Origin: Bacillota bacterium
GTDB lineage: Bacteria > Bacillota > Clostridia > Peptostreptococcales > Anaerovoracaceae
Assembly: GCA_017443515.1 (NCBI GenBank)
Contig: JAFRXM010000050.1
Coordinates: 1-38,213 of the forward strand
Reading direction: 5' to 3'
Length of the DNA stretch: 38,213 nt
A model generated the notes under the pieces. It saw only the letters and a list, made by a program, of their open reading frames with translations, searched no databases and was not told the DNA's origin. Positions 16,008 through 24,754 of this stretch are shown piece after piece. Position 1 is the first letter of the stretch. Every line of letters starts with the position of its first letter. The position numbers and the translations under genes were made by a program.

Positions 16008-16864
16008 TGAACATGGAATTTTCGAACGCTGAAAGGGCGCAGATACTCGTAGAGGCTCTGCCTTACATTGAAAAATACAGGGGCGAAGTGGTCGTCGTAA
16101 AGTACGGCGGCAACGCCATGATCAACGAACAGCTCCGCCAGCAGGTCATGGAAGACATAGTCCTGCTGCACCTGATAGGCGTCAAGGTAGTGCTGGTGCA
16201 CGGCGGCGGCCCGGAGATAAGCGATCTTATGGAAAAGCTGGGCAAGAAGGCCGAATTCGTAAACGGCCTTAGAGTCACCGACAAGGAGACCGTGGATATA
16301 GTCCAGATGGTGCTTGCCGGCAAGATCAACAAGACCCTGGTTAACCTTCTGGAGTCCAAGGGCGGAAAGGCCATCGGTATATCCGGCCTGGACGGGCGCC
16401 TCATACAGTGCGCCATGAAAGATCCGCAGCTTGGCTACGTGGGAAGTGTCACCAAGATCAACATCGAGCCGGTGACGGACCTTCTGGAGAAGGGCTATAT
16501 ACCTGTCATCTCAACGATAGGCTGCGACGAAGAGGGCAACACCTACAACATCAACGGCGACACAGCTGCGGCATACATCGCAGGCGCGCTGGAAGCCAAA
16601 AGGCTGATAATGCTGACGGACATCGCAGGCGTGCTGAGGGACAAGAACGACCCGGCTTCGCTGATAAGACAGCTTTCGATACAGGAGGCAAAGCAGCTGT
16701 TCGAGGAGAAGGTCATAGCGGGCGGTATGATACCGAAGGTGGAGTGCTGCATAACGGCCCTTAAGCGCGGGGTGCGCAAGGCCATCATCATGGACGGGCG
16801 CGTGCCGCATTCGATCCTGATGGAGATCCTGACCGATGAAGGCGCCGGGACCATGTTCGTGTAA
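16007..16864 (+). CDS. argB: Acetylglutamate kinase, probably arginine-sensitive
   Basis: An amino-acid kinase that phosphorylates N-acetylglutamate with ATP, the usual control point of the cyclic pathway. The 285-residue protein has KYGGNAM at residues 32-38, VLVHGGGPEIS near 62-72, and the ATP-site region IAGGMIPKVECC near 245. About 25 residues (AERAQILVEALPYIEKY) precede the first beta strand. That N-terminal helix is the feature of hexameric, arginine-inhibited kinases and is missing from insensitive dimers such as the E. coli enzyme. So feedback by arginine is likely. ATG 16007 overlaps the argJ stop; ATG 16013 is an alternative. Confidence 0.94.
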   Translation: MNMEFSNAERAQILVEALPYIEKYRGEVVVVKYGGNAMINEQLRQQVMEDIVLLHLIGVKVVLVHGGGPEISDLMEKLGKKAEFVNGLRVTDKETVDIVQMVLAGKINKTLVNLLESKGGKAIGISGLDGRLIQCAMKDPQLGYVGSVTKINIEPVTDLLEKGYIPVISTIGCDEEGNTYNINGDTAAAYIAGALEAKRLIMLTDIAGVLRDKNDPASLIRQLSIQEAKQLFEEKVIAGGMIPKVECCITALKRGVRKAIIMDGRVPHSILMEILTDEGAGTMFV

Positions 16865-16879
16865 GGAAAGGACAGTATC

Positions 16880-18043
16880 ATGGAAAATATCAAAGAACTG
16901 GACGCTCAGTACATCGCGCATACCTACGCGAGGTTCCCGCTGGAGATAGTCTCCGGCAAGGGCAGCCTGGTGTACGATGAGAACGGAAAAGAATATATAG
17001 ACCTCGGCACGGGCATCGCCGTAAACTCCTTTGGCGTGGCTGACGACGAGTGGATAGCCGCGGTAACAGCGCAGCTGGCCAAGGTCCAGCACATGTCGAA
17101 CCTGTACTACACGGAGCCCTGCGCGGTCCTGGCGAAGATGCTCTGCGAAAAGAGCGGCATGAAGAAGGTCTTCTTCGGAAATTCCGGCGCGGAGGCCAAC
17201 GAGGGCATCATAAAGGCAGCAAGAAAGTACGCGGCCGAAAAGAAAGGCCCGGAATACTACACTATAATAACGCTTAGGAACAGCTTCCACGGAAGGACTC
17301 TCACGACGCTTGCAGCAACGGGCCAGGATAAGTTCCACCAGCTGTTTACGCCGCTTACGCCGGGCTTTGCCTACGCCGACGCCAATGATCTGGAAGGCCT
17401 TAAAAAGCTGGCAGCAGAGGTAAAGCCGGCAGGCATTCTGATCGAGTGCGTGCAGGGCGAGGGAGGCGTGCTTCCTCTGACCGCGGAGTTCGTAAGGGGC
17501 ATAGCTGAGCTTTGCGCCGCTGAAGACATAGTCTTCATGGTGGACGAGGTCCAGACCGGAAACGGCCGGACCGGCAAGTGCTACGCATACCAGAACTTCG
17601 GCGTGCTGCCCGACGCTGTATCCACGGCAAAGGGCCTTGGCGGAGGGCTTCCGATAGGAGCCGTTATGCTTGGCGAAAAACTCCAGGACGTGTTCGGCCC
17701 CGGAGACCACGGCTCAACATTCGGCGGAAACCCCATAGCATGCGCGGGCGCTATAAGCGTGCTTAGCCGCATCGACGAGCGCTTACTGGAGCTTGTGCGC
17801 AGAAAGAGCGCGTACATATTCAGTTCCCTGAACGGCGCCGAAGGCATTGAATCGGTAGCGGGAATGGGCCTCATGATAGGAATAAAGACGGTGAAGCCGG
17901 CAGGTGAGGTCGTAAAGGTCTGCATGGATAAAGGCGTTCTGTGCCTTACCGCAAAGGACAAAGTGCGCCTGCTTCCGGCGCTCAACATCCCGCAGGAACT
18001 TCTGGAAAAAGCTATCGGAGTAATCAAGGAAGTGTGCAAGTAG
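16880..18043 (+). CDS. argD: Acetylornithine aminotransferase
   Basis: A class III PLP aminotransferase that converts N-acetylglutamate semialdehyde to N-acetylornithine with glutamate as donor. It has 387 residues. The PLP lysine is Lys251 in STAKGLGGGLPIGA; VFMVDEVQTGNGRTGK near 215-230 carries the cofactor aspartate; FFGNSGAEANEGIIKAAR lies near 95-112; and NSFHGRT near 132. The ATG follows AAGGAAAGGACAGTATC. It sits between argB and argF, which supports ArgD over the paralogous ornithine or 4-aminobutyrate aminotransferases. Confidence 0.94.
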   Translation: MENIKELDAQYIAHTYARFPLEIVSGKGSLVYDENGKEYIDLGTGIAVNSFGVADDEWIAAVTAQLAKVQHMSNLYYTEPCAVLAKMLCEKSGMKKVFFGNSGAEANEGIIKAARKYAAEKKGPEYYTIITLRNSFHGRTLTTLAATGQDKFHQLFTPLTPGFAYADANDLEGLKKLAAEVKPAGILIECVQGEGGVLPLTAEFVRGIAELCAAEDIVFMVDEVQTGNGRTGKCYAYQNFGVLPDAVSTAKGLGGGLPIGAVMLGEKLQDVFGPGDHGSTFGGNPIACAGAISVLSRIDERLLELVRRKSAYIFSSLNGAEGIESVAGMGLMIGIKTVKPAGEVVKVCMDKGVLCLTAKDKVRLLPALNIPQELLEKAIGVIKEVCK

Positions 18044-18061
18044 CACAGGGGGGACGGACCC

Positions 18062-19045
18062 ATGGATCTTAAGGGCAAGAACTTTTTAAAGCTTCTGGAC
18101 TTTTCGGCAGACGAGATAAACGGCCTGCTGGAATTCGCAGCGGAGCTCAAGGAAAAGAAGAAGAACGACATCCCGCACAGGCTTTTCGAGGGCAAAAACG
18201 TGGCCCTGATCTTCGAAAAGACAAGTACCCGCACGCGCTGCAGCTTCGAAGTGGCGGCGGCAGATCTTGGCGTACATCCGGTCTACCTTGATCCCAAGTC
18301 CTCGCAGCTGGGCAAAAAGGAGAGCATAGCCGATACCGCAAGGGTGCTCGGACGCATTTTCGACGGCATAGAGTACCGCGGTTTTGGACAGGAGCGCGTC
18401 GAAGAGCTCGCAAAGTTCGCCGGCGTTCCTGTGTGGAACGGCCTTACGAACGAGTTCCATCCCACCCAGGTGCTGGCGGACCTCATGACTATAAAAGAAC
18501 ATTTCGGCAGCCTCAAGGACATAAAGCTCGTATACATGGGCGACGCCCGCTACAACATGGGGAATTCCCTCATGGTGGGCTGCGCAAAGATGGGCATGGA
18601 GTTCGTTGCCTGCGCACCGGAAAAGTACTTCCCGGATCCGGCTCTTATAGCCGAATGCCAGGAGCTGGCGGCGCAGAGCGGAGCTAAGCTGTCGTTTGAG
18701 ACCGACCCCGAAAAGGCAGCCCTTGGCGCGGACGTCATCTACACCGACGTGTGGGTGTCCATGGGCGAGCCCGACGAAGTCTGGGAGGAGCGCATAAAAG
18801 ATCTTACTCCCTACAGGGTCACCAAATGGCTCATGGATCTTGCAGGCCCGCAGTGCCGTTTCATGCACTGCCTTCCCAGCTTCCACGACCTTAAGACCGA
18901 CATAGGCCAGGAGATCTTCGACAAGTTCGGCATAGACTGCATGGAGGTCTCGGATGAGGTGTTCGAAAGCCCTCAGTCCATAGTCTTCGACGAGGCCGAG
19001 AACCGCATGCATACGATAAAGGCAGTGATGGCTGCCACACTGTAG
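18062..19045 (+). CDS. argF: Ornithine carbamoyltransferase
   Basis: A cytoplasmic transcarbamoylase that makes citrulline from ornithine and carbamoyl phosphate, the latter supplied by the carAB products downstream. The 327-residue protein has the carbamoyl-phosphate motif STRTR at 55-59, FHPTQVLADL near 137, and HCLPSFHD at about 269-276 with Cys270 at the ornithine site. These separate it from aspartate and putrescine transcarbamoylases; biosynthetic rather than catabolic (ArcB) use follows from the operon. The start follows an unusual G-rich leader, AGGGGGGACGG. carA begins nine bases after the stop. Confidence 0.94.
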   Translation: MDLKGKNFLKLLDFSADEINGLLEFAAELKEKKKNDIPHRLFEGKNVALIFEKTSTRTRCSFEVAAADLGVHPVYLDPKSSQLGKKESIADTARVLGRIFDGIEYRGFGQERVEELAKFAGVPVWNGLTNEFHPTQVLADLMTIKEHFGSLKDIKLVYMGDARYNMGNSLMVGCAKMGMEFVACAPEKYFPDPALIAECQELAAQSGAKLSFETDPEKAALGADVIYTDVWVSMGEPDEVWEERIKDLTPYRVTKWLMDLAGPQCRFMHCLPSFHDLKTDIGQEIFDKFGIDCMEVSDEVFESPQSIVFDEAENRMHTIKAVMAATL

Positions 19046-19054
19046 AGGCGCGAT

Positions 19055-20122
19055 ATGAAAGCATATCTGGTGCTTGAAAACGGCATGGTCTTTGAAGGAA
19101 GGCGCATAGGTGCCCCCAAGGACAGCACAGGCGAGCTGGTCTTTACCACGGGCATGGAAGGGTACCTTGAGACCCTCACAGACCCCAGCTACGCCGGTCA
19201 GATCATCATGCAGACCTTCCCCCTGATAGGAAATTACGGGGTCATCTCCCAGGATTTCGAAGGCGAGAGCTTTGCCGCGGGCTATGTGGTCCGCGAGCTT
19301 TGCGATGCGCCCAGCAATTTCAGGTCCGAAGGAGATCTTGACAGCTTCCTTAAGGAAAAGGGCATCCCGGGCATCTGCGGCGTGGATACAAGGCAGATCA
19401 CCAGGATCATTAGGGAGCAGGGCGTAATGAACGCCGCCATCTGCTCTTCGGTGCCGGAGGATCTTCAGCCCGTAAAAGACTACCGCGTTCGCGGACAGGT
19501 AGGCCGCGTCAGCTGCAGACAGATACTGGACTACCCGGCATCCGGCATGGAGCTCTTCCGCGTGGTGCTCGTGGATTACGGCGCGAAGCGCAACATAATA
19601 CGCTGCCTTACGAAGCGCGGCTGCAGGGTCACGGTCGTCCCGCACAACATGGTAGCGGAAGACATACTCATGCTGGAGCCCGACGGGATCATGCTCTCAA
19701 ACGGCCCCGGGGACCCCGCGGAAAATACCCTGGAGATAAACCAGATCAGAAAACTTATAGGGAAGCTGCCAGTGTTCGGCATCTGTCTGGGACACCAGCT
19801 TACGGCTCTTGCCATGGGCGGCAGCACATATAAACTGAAGTACGGCCACCGCGGCGCCAACCAGCCGGTAAAGCGCCTTTCAGATGGCAGGACCTTCATA
19901 AGCAGCCAGAACCACGGATACGCCGTGGATATCGAAAGCATGGAGGGGAAGGGCAGCGTCAGCTTTATAAACGCCAACGACGGAAGCTGCGAGGGCATGG
20001 AATACCCCGGGAAGAACTGCTTTACCGTGCAGTTCCACCCCGAGGCGAGCGCCGGCCCGCACGACACCGAATTCCTCTTCGACAGGTTCATAAAAGCGAT
20101 GGGAGGCGGAAATAATGCCTAA
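19055..20122 (+). CDS. carA: Carbamoyl-phosphate synthase small (glutaminase) subunit
   Basis: Hydrolyses glutamine and channels ammonia to CarB for carbamoyl-phosphate synthesis. At 355 residues it has normal length. The N-terminal CPSase small-chain domain begins LVLENGMVFEGRRIGA, and the C-terminal class I glutamine amidotransferase domain has the nucleophile Cys244 in FGICLGHQLTA and the partner residues His328 and Glu330 in QFHPEASAGPHD. Its position within the arginine operon suggests an arginine-linked synthase, though the same enzyme may also serve pyrimidines. It overlaps carB by eight bases. Confidence 0.95.
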   Translation: MKAYLVLENGMVFEGRRIGAPKDSTGELVFTTGMEGYLETLTDPSYAGQIIMQTFPLIGNYGVISQDFEGESFAAGYVVRELCDAPSNFRSEGDLDSFLKEKGIPGICGVDTRQITRIIREQGVMNAAICSSVPEDLQPVKDYRVRGQVGRVSCRQILDYPASGMELFRVVLVDYGAKRNIIRCLTKRGCRVTVVPHNMVAEDILMLEPDGIMLSNGPGDPAENTLEINQIRKLIGKLPVFGICLGHQLTALAMGGSTYKLKYGHRGANQPVKRLSDGRTFISSQNHGYAVDIESMEGKGSVSFINANDGSCEGMEYPGKNCFTVQFHPEASAGPHDTEFLFDRFIKAMGGGNNA

Positions 20123-23100
20123 GGACAAGAGCATACACAAGGTCCTGGTCATCGGTTCCGGACCCATAGTGATAGGTCAGGCGGCGGAATTCGATTACGC
20201 GGGCGCCCAGGCGTGCCGCGTCCTTAAGAGCGAGGGCATAACCACGGTCCTCGTCAATTCCAACCCGGCCACGATAATGACGGACAAGAACCTTGCCGAC
20301 TCCATATATCTGGAGCCTCTTACGGCAAAGACCGTGGCAAGGATAATAGAAAAAGAGCGCCCGGACGGGCTTTTAGCGGGCCTTGGCGGCCAGACAGGCC
20401 TTACCATAGCCATGCAGCTTTCGCGCGATGGCACGCTGGAAAAGTACGGGGTAAGGCTCCTGGGCTCAGACATAGACGCTATAGATAAGGCGGAAGACCG
20501 CGAGCTCTTCAGAAACACCCTGCGCGAGATGGGGCAGCCAGTGGTTCCTTCGGATACCGCGGAAACAGTAGAAGAAGCCCTTAAGATCGCGGATAAGATA
20601 GGTTATCCGGTCATAGTGCGCCCGGCTTTCACGCTCGGCGGGACCGGAGGCGGCATAGCCCAGGACGCGGAAGAACTTGCAGCTATCGCGAAGAACGGCC
20701 TGGACCTCTCCCCGATAACGCAGGTCCTGGTGGAGCGCTGCATCTCGGGCTGGAAGGAGATAGAGTTCGAGACCATGCGCGACGCGGCGGGAAACGTCAT
20801 AGCGGTCTGCTCCATGGAGAACTTCGACCCTGTGGGCATACACACCGGAGACTCGATAGTAGTCGCTCCGGCGCTTACACTTTCGGACAAGGAATACCAG
20901 ATGCTGCGCTCGGCAGCCCTGGATATTATAAGCAGGATAGGCATAGTCGGCGGCTGCAACTGCCAGTTCGCCCTAAATCCGGACAGCTTCGAATACGCCG
21001 TGATAGAGGTGAATCCCAGGGTGTCCAGGTCTTCGGCGCTTGCTTCAAAGGCCACCGGCTACCCGATCGCAAAGATAAGCACCAGGATAGCTTTAGGCTA
21101 CACCCTGGACGAGATAAAAAACGACATCACCGGCAAGACCTGCGCGTGCTTTGAGCCGGCGCTGGACTACGTGGTCGTAAAGCTTCCGAAGTGGCCCTTC
21201 GACAAGTTCGCGGGCTCTTCCAGAAAGCTCGGGACCCAGATGAAGGCCACGGGCGAGGTCATGGCTATAGCGCCTTGCTTTGAGATGGCGCTGATGAAGG
21301 CCGTTCGCGGCGCGGAGATCTCGCTGGATACCCTAAACGCTGCGCCTGTGTCGCAAAAGCCTCTTTCCGAAAGGCTCCTCGACCAGGACGACCGCAGGCT
21401 CTTTACGGTATTTGAGGCCATAAAAAGCGGCGTAAGCATAGATGATATACATTCGATCACAAAGATAGACAGGTGGTTCCTTGCAAAGCTTAAGGGTATG
21501 GCGGAGCTGGAAAAGCGCCTTTCGGAAGGCTTTACCGAAGAGGACTTCATACTTGCCAAGGATTTCGGCTACACGGATGAAGCCATACGCAGGATATGCG
21601 GCGAAAAGGACATCCCCGAGCTTAAGATGAGCTACAAGATGGTGGACACCTGCGGCGCCGAGTTCGCCGCGGAGACACCGTATTTCTACTCGTGCTTCGC
21701 GCAGGAGTGCGAGAGCCGCCAGCATCCGCGCAGCGGAAAACCGGTAGTGATGGTCCTTGGCTCCGGCCCCATAAGGATAGGCCAGGGCATAGAGTTCGAC
21801 TACAGCTCCGTACACTGCGTGTGGACCCTGCGCAGCATGGGCTACGACGTTGTTATAGTAAACAACAACCCAGAGACGGTCTCAACAGACTACGACACCG
21901 CGGACAGGCTGTACTTTGAGCCGCTCTGCAAAGAGGACGTCTGGAATATAGTCCAGGTCGAAAAACCTATAGGCGTCGTGGTGGCGTTCGGCGGCCAGAC
22001 CGCCATAAAGCTCACGAAATTCCTCGACGGAAAAGGCGTACGCATACTCGGAACATCAGCCGACGGCATAGACCTTGCTGAAGACAGGGCGCGCTTCGAC
22101 GCGCTTCTGGAAAGCTTCGGGATAAGCCGTCCGAAGGGCAGGGGTGTAAACACTCTTCAGGAGGCTCTTTACGCGGCCGAAGAGCTGGGTTATCCTGTAC
22201 TTCTGAGGCCTTCCTATGTAATAGGCGGCCAGAACATGACCATCTCGCGCGACTCTGCTACAACAGAGCGCTACATGCAGGGGATCCTTGCCGGCGGCAT
22301 AGAAAACCCTGTGCTGGTGGATAAATACATGCCGGGTACCGAGCTGGAGGTCGACGTCATCTCCGACGGTGAGGATGTGCTGATTCCGGGCATAATGGAG
22401 CACATAGAGCGCGCCGGTGTGCACAGCGGGGATTCCATAGCGGTCTACCCGCCTTACAACCTCGCGGACCAGATGCTCCAGCGCATATGCACCGTTTCGG
22501 AAAAGCTGGCGCTGGCCCTTGGCACAAAAGGCCTTGTGAATATACAGTACCTGATCTTCGCCGGTGAGCTCTACGTCATAGAGGTCAACCCCAGGGCGTC
22601 CCGCACGGTGCCGTATATAAGCAAAGTCACTAACGTTCCCATGGTGGACCTTGCGGCAAAGGTCATGCTCGGAGCAAAGCTAAGAGACCTCGGCTACGGA
22701 ACGGGGCTCTACCGCACGCCGCCTTACTACGCGGTGAAGGTGCCGGTGTTCTCGTTCGAAAAGCTCAACGACGCCAATTCAATACTGGGGCCCGAGATGA
22801 AGTCCACAGGAGAAGTGCTGGGCCTTGGCCGCACTCTTCCGGAGGCTATGTTCAAGGGGCTCACTGCGGCGGGCTTTACGGTTCCTTCCGCAAGAGACGG
22901 AAAATGCGGCGTCCTGATAAGCGTCGAGACCAGCGACTACCAGGAGATAATACCTCTTGCCAGGCGCTTTAACGGGCTCGGCCTGGGGCTTTACGCCACG
23001 ACCGGAACAGCGGCAGCCATCAAGGCTGCCGGCATACCGGTGACCCCGGTCCAAAATGCCACGGAAAGCGGCCAGATAGGCCTTCTGATGGAAGAAAAGG

Positions 23101-24170
23101 CCATAAGATATATAATCTATACAGGAGCCGTAAAAGACGCTACAATGGGCGATTTTATAGCTCTGCACAGGCGCGCCATGATGCTCGGCATCCCGTGCCT
23201 TACCTCGCTGGATACCGCAAACGCGCTGGCGGATATAATAGCAAGCCGCTTCAGCCTTTCCAATACGGAGCTCGTGGATATCAACGGCATGCGCGTGTGG
23301 AGGCAGAAGATATCCTTCACCAAGATGCAGGACTGCGGCAACGACTACATATTCATCGAGAACTTCGACGGCAGCATAACCTGCCCGGAATCCCTGTGCG
23401 TGAGCCTCTGCAGGCCGCATTACGGAATAGGCGGGGACGGAATAGTGCTTATCGAAAGGTCGGCGGAGGCCGACGTGCGAATGCGCAGCTTCAACCGCGA
23501 CGGTTCCGAAAGCCCGGTCGCCGGCAACAACCTGCGCTGCGTGGGCAAGTACATGTACGACAAGGGCTACGTGCGCAGCACCCAGATGAGCGTCGAGACA
23601 GGAAGCGGCATCAAGCACCTTAAACTCTACATAAGGGACGGCAAGGTAAGTTCCGTGACTGTGGACATGGGTAAAGCCATGCTTAAACCGGCCCTGGTGC
23701 CAGTGGATGTCAAGAGGCTCCTGGGGGCTGACTGCGACGCTGCAGTGCCGGTACTGGACTGCCCGGCAGAGATAGGCGGAAGGCAGTACCGCATAAACTG
23801 CGTTTCGGTCGGAAACCCGCACTGCGTGGTGTTCCTGGACAACATAGACGAGCTGGATCTGAAGACGACAGGGCCGCAGTTCGAATATTCCGAGCTCTTT
23901 CCGGCAAGGGTCAACGCGGAGTTCGTAAGGATAACGGACCGCGGGAGCCTTTCGATGCGTGTGTGGGAGCGCGGCACAGGAGAGACTCTTTCCTGCGGAA
24001 CAGGAGCCTGCGCGGCCGTCATAGCTGCAGCGGAAAACGGCCTTATTGCCAAGGGTGCGGACGTAAAGGTAAGTCTGCCCGGAGGCGATCTTACAGTTAA
24101 TTACACAGACGGCAGGGTGCTGCTTACAGGAAGCGCCCAGACCGTATACGAGGGTAACTTTGAGTACTGA
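20115..24170 (+). CDS. carB: Carbamoyl-phosphate synthase large subunit fused to a DapF-like domain
   Basis: The protein has 1351 residues, against about 1070 for normal CarB. Residues 1 to about 1065 are a complete CarB: an N-terminal ATP-grasp half (VLVIGSGPIVIGQAAEFDYAGAQ), a second half (VMVLGSGPIRIGQGIEFDYSS), and an MGS-type allosteric domain ending near DINGMRVWRQK. With CarA it makes carbamoyl phosphate. From residue about 1066 the same frame continues into a diaminopimelate-epimerase fold: FTKMQDCGNDY, HYGIGGDGIVLIE, NRDGSESPVAGNNLRC, SVGNPHCVVF and WERGTGETLSCGTGACA. The second catalytic cysteine (Cys1294) and Glu1285 are kept, but the first catalytic cysteine, expected in a CGN motif, is Ala1136, so ordinary epimerase activity is doubtful. 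No stop, frameshift or internal ribosome site was noticed at the junction. Confidence 0.93.
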   Translation: MPKDKSIHKVLVIGSGPIVIGQAAEFDYAGAQACRVLKSEGITTVLVNSNPATIMTDKNLADSIYLEPLTAKTVARIIEKERPDGLLAGLGGQTGLTIAMQLSRDGTLEKYGVRLLGSDIDAIDKAEDRELFRNTLREMGQPVVPSDTAETVEEALKIADKIGYPVIVRPAFTLGGTGGGIAQDAEELAAIAKNGLDLSPITQVLVERCISGWKEIEFETMRDAAGNVIAVCSMENFDPVGIHTGDSIVVAPALTLSDKEYQMLRSAALDIISRIGIVGGCNCQFALNPDSFEYAVIEVNPRVSRSSALASKATGYPIAKISTRIALGYTLDEIKNDITGKTCACFEPALDYVVVKLPKWPFDKFAGSSRKLGTQMKATGEVMAIAPCFEMALMKAVRGAEISLDTLNAAPVSQKPLSERLLDQDDRRLFTVFEAIKSGVSIDDIHSITKIDRWFLAKLKGMAELEKRLSEGFTEEDFILAKDFGYTDEAIRRICGEKDIPELKMSYKMVDTCGAEFAAETPYFYSCFAQECESRQHPRSGKPVVMVLGSGPIRIGQGIEFDYSSVHCVWTLRSMGYDVVIVNNNPETVSTDYDTADRLYFEPLCKEDVWNIVQVEKPIGVVVAFGGQTAIKLTKFLDGKGVRILGTSADGIDLAEDRARFDALLESFGISRPKGRGVNTLQEALYAAEELGYPVLLRPSYVIGGQNMTISRDSATTERYMQGILAGGIENPVLVDKYMPGTELEVDVISDGEDVLIPGIMEHIERAGVHSGDSIAVYPPYNLADQMLQRICTVSEKLALALGTKGLVNIQYLIFAGELYVIEVNPRASRTVPYISKVTNVPMVDLAAKVMLGAKLRDLGYGTGLYRTPPYYAVKVPVFSFEKLNDANSILGPEMKSTGEVLGLGRTLPEAMFKGLTAAGFTVPSARDGKCGVLISVETSDYQEIIPLARRFNGLGLGLYATTGTAAAIKAAGIPVTPVQNATESGQIGLLMEEKAIRYIIYTGAVKDATMGDFIALHRRAMMLGIPCLTSLDTANALADIIASRFSLSNTELVDINGMRVWRQKISFTKMQDCGNDYIFIENFDGSITCPESLCVSLCRPHYGIGGDGIVLIERSAEADVRMRSFNRDGSESPVAGNNLRCVGKYMYDKGYVRSTQMSVETGSGIKHLKLYIRDGKVSSVTVDMGKAMLKPALVPVDVKRLLGADCDAAVPVLDCPAEIGGRQYRINCVSVGNPHCVVFLDNIDELDLKTTGPQFEYSELFPARVNAEFVRITDRGSLSMRVWERGTGETLSCGTGACAAVIAAAENGLIAKGADVKVSLPGGDLTVNYTDGRVLLTGSAQTVYEGNFEY

Positions 24171-24747
24171 TAAAACCAGAAAGCGCACATATTCCATGGT
24201 GATCACGGCGATGCTTCTTGCCGTGGGCATGGTGCTGCCATTTATTACGGGGCAGATACAGGCAATAGCAAGGATCATATCGCCGCTGCACATACCCGCT
24301 CTGATCTGCGGGCTTTGCTGCGGCTGGAAGTGGGGCCTTGGGCTTGGCATAGTGATGCCGATCTTAAGAGGCCTCATCTTCGGCATACCGGTCTTTCCGA
24401 CTTCGGCTCTTCCGATGGCGGTGGAGCTCGGGGCGTACGGCCTGTTTACGGGTCTTCTTTATCCGCTGATGCTTAAGGCGTTCAAGTCGAAGAACCACCT
24501 GCCTGCCATACTGGCGGCGCTGATATCCTCCATGGTGCTGGGGCGCATCGCCGGAGGCGCGGCCAAAGCTGCGTTTTTGGCTCTGGGAGTCATAAGCACC
24601 AAGGACCCCTACACGTTCTCAGCTTTCCTCACCAGCTATTTCGTATCCACCGCGGCAGGCGCGGTGATACACATAGTGCTTGTACCCGCTGTAGTCCTTG
24701 CCGTTGAAAGGGCAGGGCTTTCTCCTCTGGCAGGCCGCAAAGGATGA
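24160..24747 (+). CDS. ECF transporter S component (vitamin/cofactor-type)
   Basis: A 195-residue membrane protein with about five or six hydrophobic segments and the pattern of ECF-type substrate-binding S components: an early MVITAMLLAVGMVLPF segment, then LHIPALICGLCCGWKWGLGLGIVMPILRGLIFG, and an ELGAYGLFTGLLYP region. These deliver vitamins or metal-related compounds with a shared EcfAAT module, which is not in this window. The substrate cannot be read. I used TTG 24160, which has GAGGG five bases upstream and overlaps the carB stop by 11 bases; ATG 24196 is an alternative that would begin at the first membrane segment. Confidence 0.75.
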   Translation: MSTDKTRKRTYSMVITAMLLAVGMVLPFITGQIQAIARIISPLHIPALICGLCCGWKWGLGLGIVMPILRGLIFGIPVFPTSALPMAVELGAYGLFTGLLYPLMLKAFKSKNHLPAILAALISSMVLGRIAGGAAKAAFLALGVISTKDPYTFSAFLTSYFVSTAAGAVIHIVLVPAVVLAVERAGLSPLAGRKG

Positions 24748-24754
24748 CGGACTT

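Noticed and set aside
18086-19645. Long minus-strand ORF (about 519 codons) opposite argF-carA
   Set aside because: It is an antisense shadow caused by the codon pattern of argF and carA, which have full family motifs; the translation shows no recognisable domain and no ribosome site.
22779-24386. Minus-strand ORF (about 535 codons) opposite the carB-dapF region
   Set aside because: It overlaps three clearly coding plus-strand domains and has a Cys/His/Arg-rich translation typical of antisense frames.
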